Assembly (NCBI GenBank): GCA_028673005.1
Contig: CM054112.1
Coordinates: forward strand, 189,197,144-189,261,143
Length of the DNA: 64,000 bases
Direction: 5' to 3'
Source of the DNA: Tanypteryx hageni
Lineage: Eukaryota; Arthropoda; Insecta; Odonata; Petaluridae
Each line of letters starts with the position of its first letter. Positions within the stretch are counted from its first letter, which is position 1. The notes beneath the pieces were generated by a model. It was not told the origin of the DNA, did not search any database, and saw only the letters and a list, made by a program, of their open reading frames with translations. Below, piece after piece: positions 10,925 to 22,253 of the stretch. The position numbers and the translations under genes are program-made.

Positions 10925-11976
10925 TATAAATAAAAGTAAATGTGTGTTTGTTTGTGTGTTAATGCTATAACTTCAAAACCAAGAAACCTAGAAAGCTGAA
11001 ACGTGGCACGCTTACTTAGGAAAACCTGAGGGTGTGCACCTCGGGCGTATTTTTGTTACTTTTTCATTTAAGGGGTTGTTTTTACCCCATCTTTCCCCCA
11101 TAAGAAAAGCATGGGAAAGTAAGTTCAATCGGTGCAGGGCTTTATAAAATTGCATTTTTAAATTATTTAAAATTGAGGTACGAACTCGGGACTTGAACAG
11201 TTCTATGTAAAAAAGAATAGTTTTCTTATTTTTGAAAGCAGAATTCGAATGCGTATTGAATTAGTGTAATTATTAACTTTTATCATGGAAAAAAGGAATA
11301 TTTTACGGTTTTAAACAATGGAAAATGTTAATTGCCATGGTTGCGAGCTTAATGCTTTTCATTGGGAACAGATACACGAAATGCTACGATCGCGTCTAAT
11401 TTATGCTATTAAGGGGAATCAATTACGTCATAATGAATTATTTATTGTGTTCGATTTGTATTTTACAACAATTGACATTCGACTGTAATTCCCTAGCAAA
11501 AGAAAAAAAAACAAATTAAATTTGTAATATTAACAGAATGTTTGCATTGTTGTTACACTGTTTATAGAAACATGACATTATCGTAATTTAAAATGACGCG
11601 CATATACTTTCCTTTAAGCATAGTTTTCGTGTTTCACTGTTTTATTAATTCGTATTTAGTTTCAAGGACTAAAATCGAATAAATAAATATATATTTATAT
11701 ATATAGTTGTTTGTTTTTAACAGTTTGGTTGGTTGGTTCGTATTTACATAAGTAAGAGTGTTTCCTTGATATAACAGGAAAAACTTACACAGGTAAAGTT
11801 ACACATCTTGATTTGATTTTATTTTGCACGAGAAACGTAGTATATCCTGAAGCTCTATACTAATAAACATTACAGATATTTTTAAAAATAATTGCCGTAA
11901 GCACAAAATAAATTAATATTCTTGTTATTTTTACACTGCTCTGGGTCCCGGGCAACGCCGGGTAACCTATCGCTAG
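10925..11976 (+). mobile_element. Helitron-like non-autonomous copy 1
   Basis: The right end carries CCCGGGCAACGCCGGG (11947-11962), a stem CCCGG/CCGGG with a 6-nt loop. A few bases later comes CTAG (11973-11976) followed by T, which is the hairpin plus CTRR|T terminus that defines Helitrons. The interior shares long patches with the copy that follows, for example CCCCCATAAGAAAAGCATGG and GCATTTTTAAATTA. The left end is estimated, and no Rep/helicase coding sequence is present, so the element is non-autonomous. Confidence 0.65.
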
Positions 11977-12475
11977 TCTATAATAATATAGCTACTTGTG
12001 CCTCACTCACTCACTGACACAAAACTCGAAGGTAATTCTGGAAGGATAGAAATCTGAAATTTGGTATGTTGGTAGATCGAATGACACAACCGACGAGAAA
12101 AATCGAAAATCACAAAAAAGTTTATATTTGAGGTGTTCCATTTCAATACCCCCATAAGAAAAGCATGGGATTAAATGCAAGGCTTTCTAAAAATGCATTT
12201 TTAAATTACTTTAAATTGATATACAAATTTGGGAAAAGAACAATTGTCTAGCTAAAAGAACGGAGTACTTAATTTTTGAAAGCAGAATACTTAGCGAATT
12301 AGCGTAAATATCAGCTTTTAATCGGAAAAAGGTGAATTTTTTCCTCTTTTCAACAATGAAAATCTTTTAATACTATGGCAACGAGCTCAATGCTTTTAAA
12401 GGGATCTGATATTATACGTTACGATTGCAGTGATTTAATGCTTTTAATGGAAATAAATGCCGTCATAACGAATTA
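11977..12475 (+). mobile_element. Helitron-like copy 2, head-to-tail with copy 1
   Basis: It begins TCTATAATAATATAGC immediately after the CTAG of copy 1. The 5' TC followed by the AT-rich start and the TCACTCACTCACTGACACAAA stretch is typical of arthropod Helitron left ends. About 12142-12475 aligns with 11082-11440 of copy 1. The copy is interrupted or ends at 12475, where pogo-type DNA begins at a TA. I could not trace its own right terminus. Confidence 0.6.
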
Positions 12476-12555
12476 CATTTGAACTTCCATAACTCGAATC
12501 TCGAGGAAAAGTAATAATTATTCGGGTAATAGAAAGTTCAAGTTATGGAAATATC
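12476..12555. mobile_element. pogo/Tigger-type terminus, first copy
   Basis: After a TA dinucleotide the sequence reads CATTTGAACTTCCATAACTC, one base from a CAGTTGAAC-type start, with TTCCATAACTCGAA mirrored by TTCAAGTTATGGAA about 40 bases on. TA insertion sites and repeated ATAACTCGAA blocks are typical of pogo/Tigger-group Tc1-mariner elements. It lies inside sequence shared by the Helitron copies, so it probably inserted into copy 2. Confidence 0.5.
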
Positions 12556-12582
12556 GTATATTTTTAAATATTTCTACATATA

Positions 12583-12660
12583 CAGTGGAGCTTCTATAAC
12601 TCGAATCTCAACAAGCAACAATTATTCGAGTTATAGAAAATTCTAGTTACGAAAATTTAT
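12583..12660. mobile_element. pogo/Tigger-type terminus, second copy
   Basis: TA is followed by CAGTGGAGCTTCTATAACTC. The block TTCTATAACTCGAAT (12592-12606) has an exact reverse complement ATTCGAGTTATAGAA about 17 bases downstream. This sub-terminal inverted pairing matches pogo/Tigger ends. It is 107 bases after the first terminus in the same orientation, so it may be a tandem or nested copy. No transposase frame is present. Confidence 0.5.
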
Positions 12661-12895
12661 ATTTTTTTTTTCTTTAGTTGAATTAACATCAAGTTTATTC
12701 CCATAAGCATATAACTCTAATTTTCAATATCATGCATATTTTAAACATCATCACCAATATTTTCTTCCGAAAATATGTATGATTTTACTTTATCCAAAAC
12801 ACTAATTGCATCACACACTGTGATTGAGGATTTCATAGATAATTGCAATTCTCACGTACTACTGAAAGCGCAAACATGACAATTAAATTTTAGTA

Positions 12896-12960
12896 TCGAC
12901 TGTAGGAAGGAGCGAATAGGTTTTTTTTTCTCCAGGGCTATAAGGGATCACAATAGGAGA
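12896..12960 (+). mobile_element. 3' fragment of the same LINE family
   Basis: This segment aligns with 7951-8018 of the LINE. It shares TCGA.TGTAGGA.GGAGCG, then the AGGGCTATAAG/AGGACAATAAG pair and GGATCACAATAGGA. Frame is lost, and an oligo-T tract (about 12921-12929) has expanded inside. It stops short of the hairpin and tail, so it is an old, internally decayed piece and not a new insertion. Confidence 0.7.
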
Positions 12961-13471
12961 AGCAACCCTGATAACGGTGACTGTAAAACATGAAAAGTAT
13001 TTTAATGTTGTGTTTCGTTGCTTTTCGAGAAATTATAATTCTTTTCTGTTGTTAAATATAATGGCGTCATACCTATTTCTCGGTATTTTTATCCAAATAC
13101 GCGCTAAAGACATGGATGATAATGCCATAATCTTAACACAAAATATCCCAATTTTTCCATAAATGTAATGTATTGCGTATTGTCTTAATGATGATTATTC
13201 TTATTTCTCGTGCAATGCGATCTGAGTCATGAAACTTGAAATACGAAAATTTGAACACGAACCGAATGCCAGAGAATTTGGAAATTACGGATAGTTGCCT
13301 TAATTTCACGGAAAATTATAAATATAATGCTATTACTCATGGAATTTATTGTTTAATACATATAGGCTCCACGTGACTGAAGTGCTGTTGCCCTGGAGAT
13401 CGCATTGGTTTATTTACGAGTTTATATCTTGGTGTATGGTGAAAGAGCTTTCAGTATGCAAGTACCGACTA

Positions 13472-13474
<3 letters not shown>
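12961..13474. other. AT-rich non-coding DNA
   Basis: AT-rich sequence between the transposon nest and the (AT)n array. No gene or repeat is recognised. Confidence 0.4.

Positions 13475-13550
<76 letters not shown>
13475..13550. repeat. (AT)n microsatellite, about 38 units
   Basis: An uninterrupted run of AT dinucleotides. It creates the Ile-Tyr tail of a chance open frame. Length is likely polymorphic. Confidence 0.98.
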
Positions 13551-13555
<5 letters not shown>

Positions 13556-14239
13556 TTTATTAAAATAAGTATGGGCAAGGCACCAAAACAATATTATTAG
13601 TCATTAGTTCATTAGTCCGCGTAAATAAAAGTCGGCGTGTGTATTTACAGGCGTCAAATTTGAAGGCGTTTATCTCATATTTACTTGTCTTTTAACCATT
13701 AATAACATCATGGCAAGTCTCCGCCCTATAGCGGAAAGGCCGAGGAGATATTTTATTCCTCAATTAAATCGGCATCCGATCGCGTCTCGCGTGCCGTCAC
13801 GATGGGAGGGAATAAAAAAACTCGTAAAATCGATAGCTCTCGGGCATTATCGAGAAATATTAGCTGTCGTTCGCTAGAATTCGATGCGATTTTCCTCCCC
13901 TATCTATAATTATCGAACGAAAAAGAAAAAGCTCCTCGCCGCGCGCTCTCGATTTTCAATTCCTCTCCCGTGCGATTTCACCGTTACGTCCGTCGCCTTT
14001 GAGTGCAGACGATAAATTCCCATTTTCGGACCACCTCCTCTCTACCGAAAAATCGAAAAAATTACTAGCTCGGACGGATCTCTTTAACCAATCGACCGAA
14101 TGCCCGCGCATTCCACCGCCGTGAGGCACGATCATACGTGTCTCACGGCACCTTCCTAGTCGATCCTTCCCTTTACATCCCTTGTCTCTCATCTCCAAAC
14201 CCTCTCTCCCCGTGGCAATATATATGCCTCGCTCCATCG
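13551..14239. other. non-coding DNA, mixed composition
   Basis: CpG is common here, for example around 13770-13960. The minus-strand frame at 13956-14303 is basic and without domains, so I take it as chance. Confidence 0.4.
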
Positions 14240-14254
14240 CCAGTAGGGGGCGGC
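14240..14254 (+). promoter_or_regulatory. CTCF-like motif candidate
   Basis: CCAGTAGGGGGCGGC differs by one core base from the vertebrate-type CTCF core CCAGCAGGGGGCG. Insect CTCF prefers a related AGGKGGCGC core, so binding is uncertain. The motif is seen directly and the function is inferred. Confidence 0.2.
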
Positions 14255-14925
14255 GATGTCTCTTACTCACCCCTCCCTTCCTTCCTCTCATCTTCTCCGT
14301 CATTTCCTTCCCTTCATCCCGTCCTCTTCCATTCGCATTCTCATTGCTCTCCTGTTTTTCTCAAAGATTGTTTTTTTTTCGAATAGTTATATGAGGTATT
14401 TCTCAATATTTCCGAACTTCCGACCATTTCATTCCAGTAACATTTCCTCTCCATCCTTGAACCATCTATTATCGCCATTTATAGTAGTTTTGTGCCTCTT
14501 TTTTAACTTTCTCTTCCTGTAAACTCGCCATAGTCCTGTTCTTTCCCCTTCCCCCTTATTTTACTCCAAGTCGTCTAATTCTCCCCTTCCATTCCATACT
14601 TCAAGTTCTCTCCCTCCACCTGCCTACCCCTGTCTCTCTCTCTCTCTATCTCTCCCTCTCCCTTCTCTGACCATCTATCCTCGTCTCCTCATCAGTCCAC
14701 TCATTACTGACCTCGAACACAAATACATACACGCAGAACCGATCTCTCCCCACCCTCTCAACTCTTTGACTATTTCCTCTCCATTTCAGCCATCTTGCTC
14801 CTTTCTATCCTCCACTCCCTTTCTTTCTCTCTCCTTCGGCTTAACCTCTCTCTCCATCCCTTCTCGTCGCATTCTCTATTCGCTTCTCTCTTTCTCTTTC
14901 ACCGCGTCCCTTGTAAGGAGTTAAG
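14255..14925 (+). repeat. CT-rich (polypyrimidine) tract
   Basis: Plus-strand pyrimidine-rich DNA with a (CT)n core at about 14632-14665 and repeated CTCTCCCT and TTCTCTCC words. Overlapping Ser/Leu/Phe/Pro-rich frames are by-products. Confidence 0.65.
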
Positions 14926-16961
14926 CTCTGAATCGGTCGTCAGCTGTCTTCCGCGCCCTTATTTGGGAGCCGTCTTCTCGGAAAACAAAAGAGGGTCGCG
15001 AAATGCGGGGGAAAATGAAGGAAGGATCTAAGAAGCGTGTGTGGGGTACGCATGAGGATAGGCGGGACTCGGGGAGGGATTTGAAGAGGAGTGAGGGGAA
15101 GGGAGGGAAGGAGGAGGGGGTCGTCAGAAGAAGACGTAGCGCGCGCGGCATGAGAGAAGGTCTTAGGGAAACGCTATTGAAAACGATATCCGAAATGATA
15201 AATAATATGATGGACCTGTCAAATAGAGGAGTCGTGTATAAAAGGGATACGCCGTTGTAAATAGGGTTGCTGTTAGTTATTTATCGTCGGCTTAACGATG
15301 GGTCGCATTTGTAACCGTCGTTTTTTGTCTTCGGATGAAAAGTTTGTTTATTATCGCGAAGACGGGACGCGTAATAAATGGGATTGGCGTAAAAGGGTGT
15401 ATTTTGAAGGTCTCTCGGGTATCGATAGAGCTTGATGTAGAAGGATGAGCGGTCCATTTGCAAAGAAAAGAATCTTAAGGCTTACGAGCGTTGGGACATC
15501 GTTCATAAATACAAATGCTTGTTCCGCTGCTTTTTGATTATGCATGCCTATATTTACTCTTTAAGTCTATTTATTGAAATAGAATAGCGATCGACCGTCG
15601 GTACTTATTACACCTTAGCTATGCAGTGCTCTCCGGTTATAGGAGGCGGCGCCGTGATCCGCGGTATAAGATCCCCGGCGGTGTAAACGAACACACGTTC
15701 CCATTGGCCCAATGCGATTTGTATGTGTAAATTTTAAATTATTTTAAAGTTAGAAATTCGTATGTACAAACAAAAAATGCAAAAACTAATGGTAACATCA
15801 ATCATTAGTCATTACAGTGATATTATTTAAAGGTCGTTATACAATTTTGAGGGAGGAAGGAAGACGCTATAGGACCGAATCCGCGATATATGCTACCGAC
15901 CTGGAAGCACGGTATTAGTGTTCCATGCGCCTGAAAATAATTTCAGATATAAGTCTCTGTGAGAATGTCGCGGTGGCCGATTAAAAGGTACAGGCAAATG
16001 TGAAAATGGTGGAAACTTCGCTACGAATTTTTTCACGAACTGGCGATAACCATTTATAACGTGCTGTAATTATAAAATCTGAGATAAAGCTAAACTTTCT
16101 CTATTCAAATAGATAAAAATGACGCCGTAAACATATCCTTCGCCGCGTCCCTTCATTCCTAACACGCGCATCCGCCGAGCGAAGGACGAGTCGCGTAACG
16201 CCGTGGAGAGAGAAATCCGATAATAAAAAAAGGAAGAAGATGTATAGGTCTCGGATGATTGAAAGCAAAATCGGCACGCGAAGAGATCCCATCAAACTTT
16301 TTGTATTAGCAGATGGTCAGTAAAAAAGATATGATGATGGAAAGAGAGAGAAGGCGGTCTAGGTCGTTATGAAGAGCGGTGCGTTTAAGATTGAGGAGAG
16401 AGAATTGTTCCCGCGAGAGCATGGTTTGAAAAAAAAAAGATGGACAAAAGGCGTCCGGATAGTCCGGTAAAGAGAGTGTAGGGAAGGGGTTCTGACGGCA
16501 TAAAAGAGCAAAAGCCGGTCCTTGTTGTGTCTCCCGCTCCTGTCGTACACCCACCCACTCCTCTTTTTCCCTTTTTGCTCCTCCTTTTCTTCCCCTCTTC
16601 TCTCTCTCTCCATTTCCATCGGTCTCGCAGACGCCTCGAGACGTCTGGAACGAGAGAGGACGAGAAAAAACTCCCAAACAGAAATAAGCTGATTGTTATT
16701 GGGTGGTAAAAGAGGTAGAGAGGGGCAGGAGGGGTAAGAAGGGCGAGGGAGAGAACCGCGAGAGAAAAGACAATGGGAAGGGGTGGTGAGGTGGGTATTG
16801 GTCGGGAATTATTAGGCGGGAAGAAGGAGAGAGAGAGATGGGGAGAAAGGATGTATAGGGCCTGGTATTATTGAGTGGGGGAGTGCTGAAGTGATCATTG
16901 AAGGTGATTTGTAGGGACGATGAGATGCTTGGCGATATATAGGGAAGGGCAGGCGTCGATC
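14926..16961. other. non-coding DNA with GA-rich patches
   Basis: G/A-rich patches at about 15000-15135 and 16690-16860 sit on the plus strand, with a short C/T-rich patch at 16530-16620. No splice-bounded coding block is visible. The frames on both strands at 16306-16709 have low-complexity content. Confidence 0.4.
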
Positions 16962-17094
16962 GGATACCAATCGATCGATTGTTTTTTGAGGGAATGTATG
17001 TATGTACTCCGGTGGAGAATCCCTCCTCTCATCTCCATTGTTTATAACCTGGCGTCAATATATTCTCCCACAAAACAATCGATTGATTGGTACC
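16962..17094. repeat. imperfect inverted repeat, possible small MITE
   Basis: 16962-16993 (GGATACCAATCGATCGATTG onward) pairs with 17066-17094 (onward to GATTGATTGGTACC) over about 29 bases with few mismatches. The 72-nt interior is short. No clear target duplication is visible, so it may be a MITE of unknown class or a local palindrome. Confidence 0.55.
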
Positions 17095-18285
17095 TGGAGG
17101 GATTTTAGGACGGAGGGACTGATGCAGAAAAGGTTTCGCACAGCCCTAGTAGGGTTTGTCTCGCCCCGAACATCCGTCCGAACAGTGGAGAAAGTTTTAG
17201 AGGCGATCAAGCTCTCTAAGCAGTTTTAAATTACATCGCTCTTTCTCGAATTTTGCATATAAAGGAGAAAAGTTAGCAAAACTTGGTCATTAAATCAGTC
17301 TTTCTTTGTAGGCTTTTCTGAGGGTAATTCAATCAAAATGAATAATTTTTCGGGAAAAAATTGGGCCACTTTTCTTTATCTCGTAATCCTTTGTCTAGGC
17401 TACGAATTTCAAATTTGACATGCATTTGTGCGGGTGGGCATTTCGAGTGATGAAGAGAGGTGTTTTTTTACTTTCTCGTTCTAAGATACGTTATTCATTT
17501 TATTCTAAAAGCACGAAAATAGAAAAAAATGCAGCTATTTGTTCGTTTGTCTTCGGAAGCACTTGAGACGGTGTACGAAGCTGTTCTCAGAAAAGCGATG
17601 CGTAAGTTCTAAGTAAATGTTGAGAAACGTTTCGGCAAAAATAGGAATGTCGTTAAAGGCGCTTATTAAATCGAATCGGTGCTTTCGAAAGCGCATTTAG
17701 CTGTCGTAGACTGATAATAATTATAAATTAAATTATCGGGAACTCAAATATAATGATAGCTTTCATAAAAAGTTAACTCTACCACAGTAGTCGATTTTAT
17801 GATTTTATGCGTAAGACATTTGACGAAAGAGGGACGTTAAATTACAGTGGATTTAAGATTATTTTTATCGCCCATGAAGAAATTTTCATTTTTTTCTGCC
17901 ATCATTTTCTGGGACGGAAGAAAAAGCAAAACAGTGAAAAGCTTTCAAGCTAAGATTTTCAAGGTTGAGCGGTTGTAGAATTTGAAAATTAGACAACGAG
18001 TGCTGTTGTGTACAAAATGAACAGAAAAGAAGCGGAAGGTGCGGCCCTAGTCTGTTGCATAAAATATCCAAAAAAATGCAAAACACAAGAAAGCTTGCTC
18101 AGACGACGTGCTTCTAGAATAAAAAAGGGTGTGTGTGTGTCAACTCAGTTGTCGAAATAATATATATATTTAAACTCTCCGATCTTTTCTTTTTCGGCGA
18201 GTCGAAAATCTTCGCCGTTAAAAATAAACGAGGCAATTTTCACGTCACGTTTTTCTACGAGAAATGCGTCTCTTTCACTCACTCC
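17095..18285. other. AT-rich non-coding DNA
   Basis: No convincing coding or repeat feature. A short (GT)n run is present near 18130-18140. Confidence 0.4.
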
Positions 18286-18662
18286 CATAGCTTCGGACTC
18301 TCCTCCATCTCTCCATTTTCCTTCGCTGTACTTCTCAATCGTCCCTCCCCACTCCCTCAATTCTGTCTCCCCAATCACCTCTTCCCTCCCTCCTTTCTCT
18401 ACATCTCCCCATTCTCCACCTCTCTTCCCTCCCCTTGATTCGTCTCCTCGAAACCACTTATTCTTCCCTTCCTCATTTCTTCTAGTTCTCCCCTATTCTC
18501 CCCGATCGTAACTTCCTTACCCTCGATTCTTCCTCTCTCTAACCTCCTCTCTTTAACCCCCTCTCTTTAACCCTCTCTCTTTAACCCCCTCCCTTTCCTC
18601 TCTCCCTCCTCCATTTCTCCCTTATTCTCCTCGATCCTCTCTCTCCCCCTTCCCCTCGATTC

Positions 18663-18697
<35 letters not shown>

Positions 18698-19130
18698 TTG
18701 TTACCTCCCTCCTTTCCTCTAGTTCCCCCCTATTCCCCTCGACCGTAGCTCTCCCTTACCCTCGATTGTTTCTCTCTCTCTTCCATTCGATTCTTCCCAT
18801 TTCTGATCCCCTCTCTTTCTTCCTTTCCTCTAGTTCTCCACTATTCTCCTCGATCGTATCTCTCCCTTATCCTCGATTCTTTTTTTCTCTCTCTCTCTCC
18901 CTTATCCTTGATTCTTTCTCTCTCTCTCCCTTCCATTCGATTATTCCTCTCTCTAACCTCCTCTTTCTTTCCTTCCTCTCGTTCTCCCCTATTCTCTTCG
19001 ACCCTATCTCTCTCTACTCTCTAAATCCTCCCTTTTTCCCTCTCCCTTCAAAAACGGATTCGAGAGCCGTCCTTCGTGAGTTCTCCGTATCTTCGTGCCG
19101 CGCCCTCTCTCTCTCTTTTTCCGATGGCCT
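18286..19130 (+). repeat. CT-rich tract with short tandem units
   Basis: Almost continuous pyrimidine-rich DNA. It includes CTCTTTAACCCCCT-type units repeated about four times near 18540-18595, a (CT)n run at about 18667-18697, and repeated words such as CCTCGATTCTT about every 100 bases. The 128-codon frame at 18766-19152 is Ser/Leu/Phe-rich and not a gene. Confidence 0.7.
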
Positions 19131-22100
19131 CCCCTTAAGGGGGAAGGGGTGAAGGAGGGAGGGGTGTTCGATGCGGGCGCCGACGCTCTTCCTCTTACTA
19201 AGGGATTGGTTCGTTTTTTTTCGTCCCTTTTTTACTCTCCAACCTCGTTACCAGTCGGCATCCTTAAGAGAAAGAGAGAGAAAATCGCCGGAGGGACTTA
19301 AATGTATCAGTTCCGACTGTGTGGAAGCGTGACAGAGCCTTGACCTCGAGGATTTGAAATCTCTTTTTGAAGCGACATGTGCGGAATACACTCTTCGCGT
19401 GAACTCGCCCTCCGTCTGAGTTTTTTTCTTTAGAGAGTCTGTCTCGGCCATTATCATGGCATTATACGGTGCATAGACTCTCTCTCTGCTTCTTTCTATA
19501 ACCGTGGGCAAGTGCGGGACTTCCATAAAAAAATAATAAACGAAGGTCGCGAGTTGATTGGATGCTTAAAGAGGGAAGCCAGCGGAAGCTGCGAAAGCTT
19601 AAGACGATTAAGAGGCGAGAAACATTTTTATTTTGTTTTTTACACCTTGAGGCTCGAAATAATTATCGACGGGAGTGTCGTGAAGGACGTTTAGCGATAT
19701 AGATACCTTGAGTAAATTATCGAATAAACTTCCATAAAATTCGCCGTTTAAATGTTTTTTTAATAGGTAGCGATTCTTAAAGATGTCACATACTGTTAAA
19801 AATTTTAAAATAAATAATATATGTAACCATGGATATTTACGATCGGCGAACCCTTTTAACCTTTAGTCACCCACGCGCGGAATGAATACGCGGGTATAAC
19901 GGCCCAATAAAAGCTTCTCTCGCGTTGGTTTTTTTCACTGCTTAATTCCGAACGGTACCCGCATTCAATCCATTTTTTCCTCCTTCGAGCGCTATCTCCG
20001 TCGCCGACGTGCTTATTAAGGCCGTTGGATTTCTTCGTGACTGAATAATCATATTGTAAACACGCCGCCCAAAAAAAAAAATAAAGTTCGGAGAGGGAGT
20101 AAAAACGCTTAATTAATGCTTTCTCCGGTTCCCGCTGGTGTCGTAAAGTCGACGCGCGTAATTATACACACGCATTCCTCGGGTGATGTAACCCCTTTTT
20201 TTCCGTCTTCGCGGTTTTTTCGCACGTGTGGTCGTAAGGGGGGAGCGTCGTTATCGCGTCCGCCATTTTGCGTTCCTCACGTCTTCGACGAAAGGTTGGA
20301 AGAAGGATACCGCGGTCCTGCGAGTAAAAGATTTGCGCGCGCGCGTCTGGCCAGCATCCGACAATAGAAATGCACCGGCCATTGAAAAATCTCCCGATTC
20401 CTTTTTTTACTTATGGTTATTCCGATGGTACAGGCGTCTCTACAGGAAGAACCCGTGGGGAAGAGAAGAGGACGGGGCTTGAATTTTTCACGCATTCTTT
20501 CCCCTCACGACTTCCCTCCCTCGAGTTTGATTTCCGTTTATTTTACCTCCCTGTTTCCATCGCTCTGGAGGTAAAATTGTCGTTTCGCATTTCCGTCCTC
20601 GGCCGTCTTCGATTTCCACGTTTCCCTCTTTACCACATTCCAGTCTTCTCGCGGAGAAATCGACGAGTATCTCGATCGTCTTTAATCTTCTTTCTCCCCC
20701 AACGAAAGGACGAGATGTTTTTCTTCCCTCTTTCTCTCTTTACGCTCTTTTTGCTCCCTTCTTCCTCCTCTCATCCATACTTTTCCGTTTAATTCCTCCG
20801 CACCCCCTTTTCTCCTCCCTTTAACCGATCTAGTACACGTCCTCGGCGACAGATCCGTCTGCGTCGAGGTAACAATGGACGATGCATGTTCTTTGGGAGG
20901 AGTTTTCGTAAGCGGCAGACGTATCCCGATGGCCGGATAAATTAAGAGAGCGCCGCGGAGAGACGGGACTGGGGAAAAGGTGCGCCCGACGTGCACCATC
21001 AATCGTCTGGAGATTACCTTTCGGAGGGATGAAGGGAAGAGGGGAATGGAAAGGTGGACGGAAAACGAAAGAATGAGTTCGAGAGGGGAAGAGATAAGTA
21101 GATAGAGAAAGAGACAAGATTGTCGCTTTCGTAAGATCCAGTTGGGTGGAGTGATGGAGATAGGTCGGGAGAGGATGTGATCGATACGTTTTTCAAGAGC
21201 GACGGATAAAAGAGGGAGTGAGCTGTTTGCCGCCGTTTTTACGTCTTCGCGACAATCGCAATAAAAATTTTGACGCGAATATCTTTTATCATTCGATTGC
21301 CTTATTGACTGTCGTTCATTTCGAGACTCGTATTTTCCACGTTTTGTTGCGATAAGGTTGTTTTACTAAACCCCGAGTTGTTTTGTTCCGCGTGAATGGT
21401 CGATTAAGATCTTTAAAAAGCTTAAATTGACATTTCACAATAATATTGCTACTGATTAATCGTTTCGTCGTTAATGAGAAGGCGGCGGTGTGGAAGAAAT
21501 TAATGAAATGGGAAAAGTGCTCGTAAAAAATAAAACCGTTGAGGTAGTTAAGGAAGGAGATGTGCTTCGTTCGTTATTATGATATTTGAATGATAACAGA
21601 AAGATTAACAATGAATCGTGTTTGTAATTATTTTTAAACGGGTTATCACGGATGGGAACCCTCTTTAGGATAATTTTATGTGTTCACGGAATTGTAAAAA
21701 AAGAACCAGCTATGGAAGAATTAGAAATGTTATTGTTTGTCCGTCTGATTGTAGTATCACTTAATGCCAATGTTTCGGGATGCGTAATGCCTGGAGGAAT
21801 TCAATATTTGCCATGCAGCGTTCCTTTTGCCATTTGTGAATTAGGCCATACTTAGAATTCTATGTGTAATCCGTTAATGCCTTATCGTTTGGCTCGCCCC
21901 AAAAGATTTCCTAACAATTTCGAAATGGCGGTGTTTTCGAATTATCGTCTTAATTGGTCTCAAGTTTGTCTGGTAGTACTCACGATATGATTAGATAAAC
22001 TCATGACGTATTTATCCTTGCATGAAATATCTTTTAGGGTAGTCATATTTGTGATTAACATATTATCTTATCAACCGAAACCTAAAAACGCCTTCTTCGA

Positions 22101-22186
22101 GCCATATTCCGGGAAACTTCCTTATTCTTGTCATTGAAATCTGTTCGTTAAAGAATTTCGAGTTGGTTTTCTTATAAGCTTGCTTT
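19131..22186. other. non-coding DNA, partly CpG-rich
   Basis: 20110-20480 is rich in CG dinucleotides. 20480-20820 is another C/T-rich stretch, and 21010-21120 is G/A-rich. The remainder is AT-rich. No domain, splice-bounded coding block or RNA gene was recognised. Confidence 0.4.
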
Positions 22187-22253
22187 GGATATTGGAGATA
22201 CTCGAGTACTTAATTTTTCAGTTTTTCATACTTAAATGATTATTCTGAAATTT
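22187..22253. mobile_element. right half of a small foldback MITE family
   Basis: GGATATTGGAGATACTCGAG, then TACTTAATTTTTCA.TTTTT and TTATTCTG.AATTT, align with 37997-38072. The left half is absent or too diverged to see, so it is a truncated copy. Confidence 0.6.

Noticed and set aside
18540..18595. TTTAACCCCCT units resembling telomere repeats
   Set aside because: The unit is CTCTTTAACCCCCT within C/T-rich DNA and does not match the insect TTAGG/CCTAA repeat.
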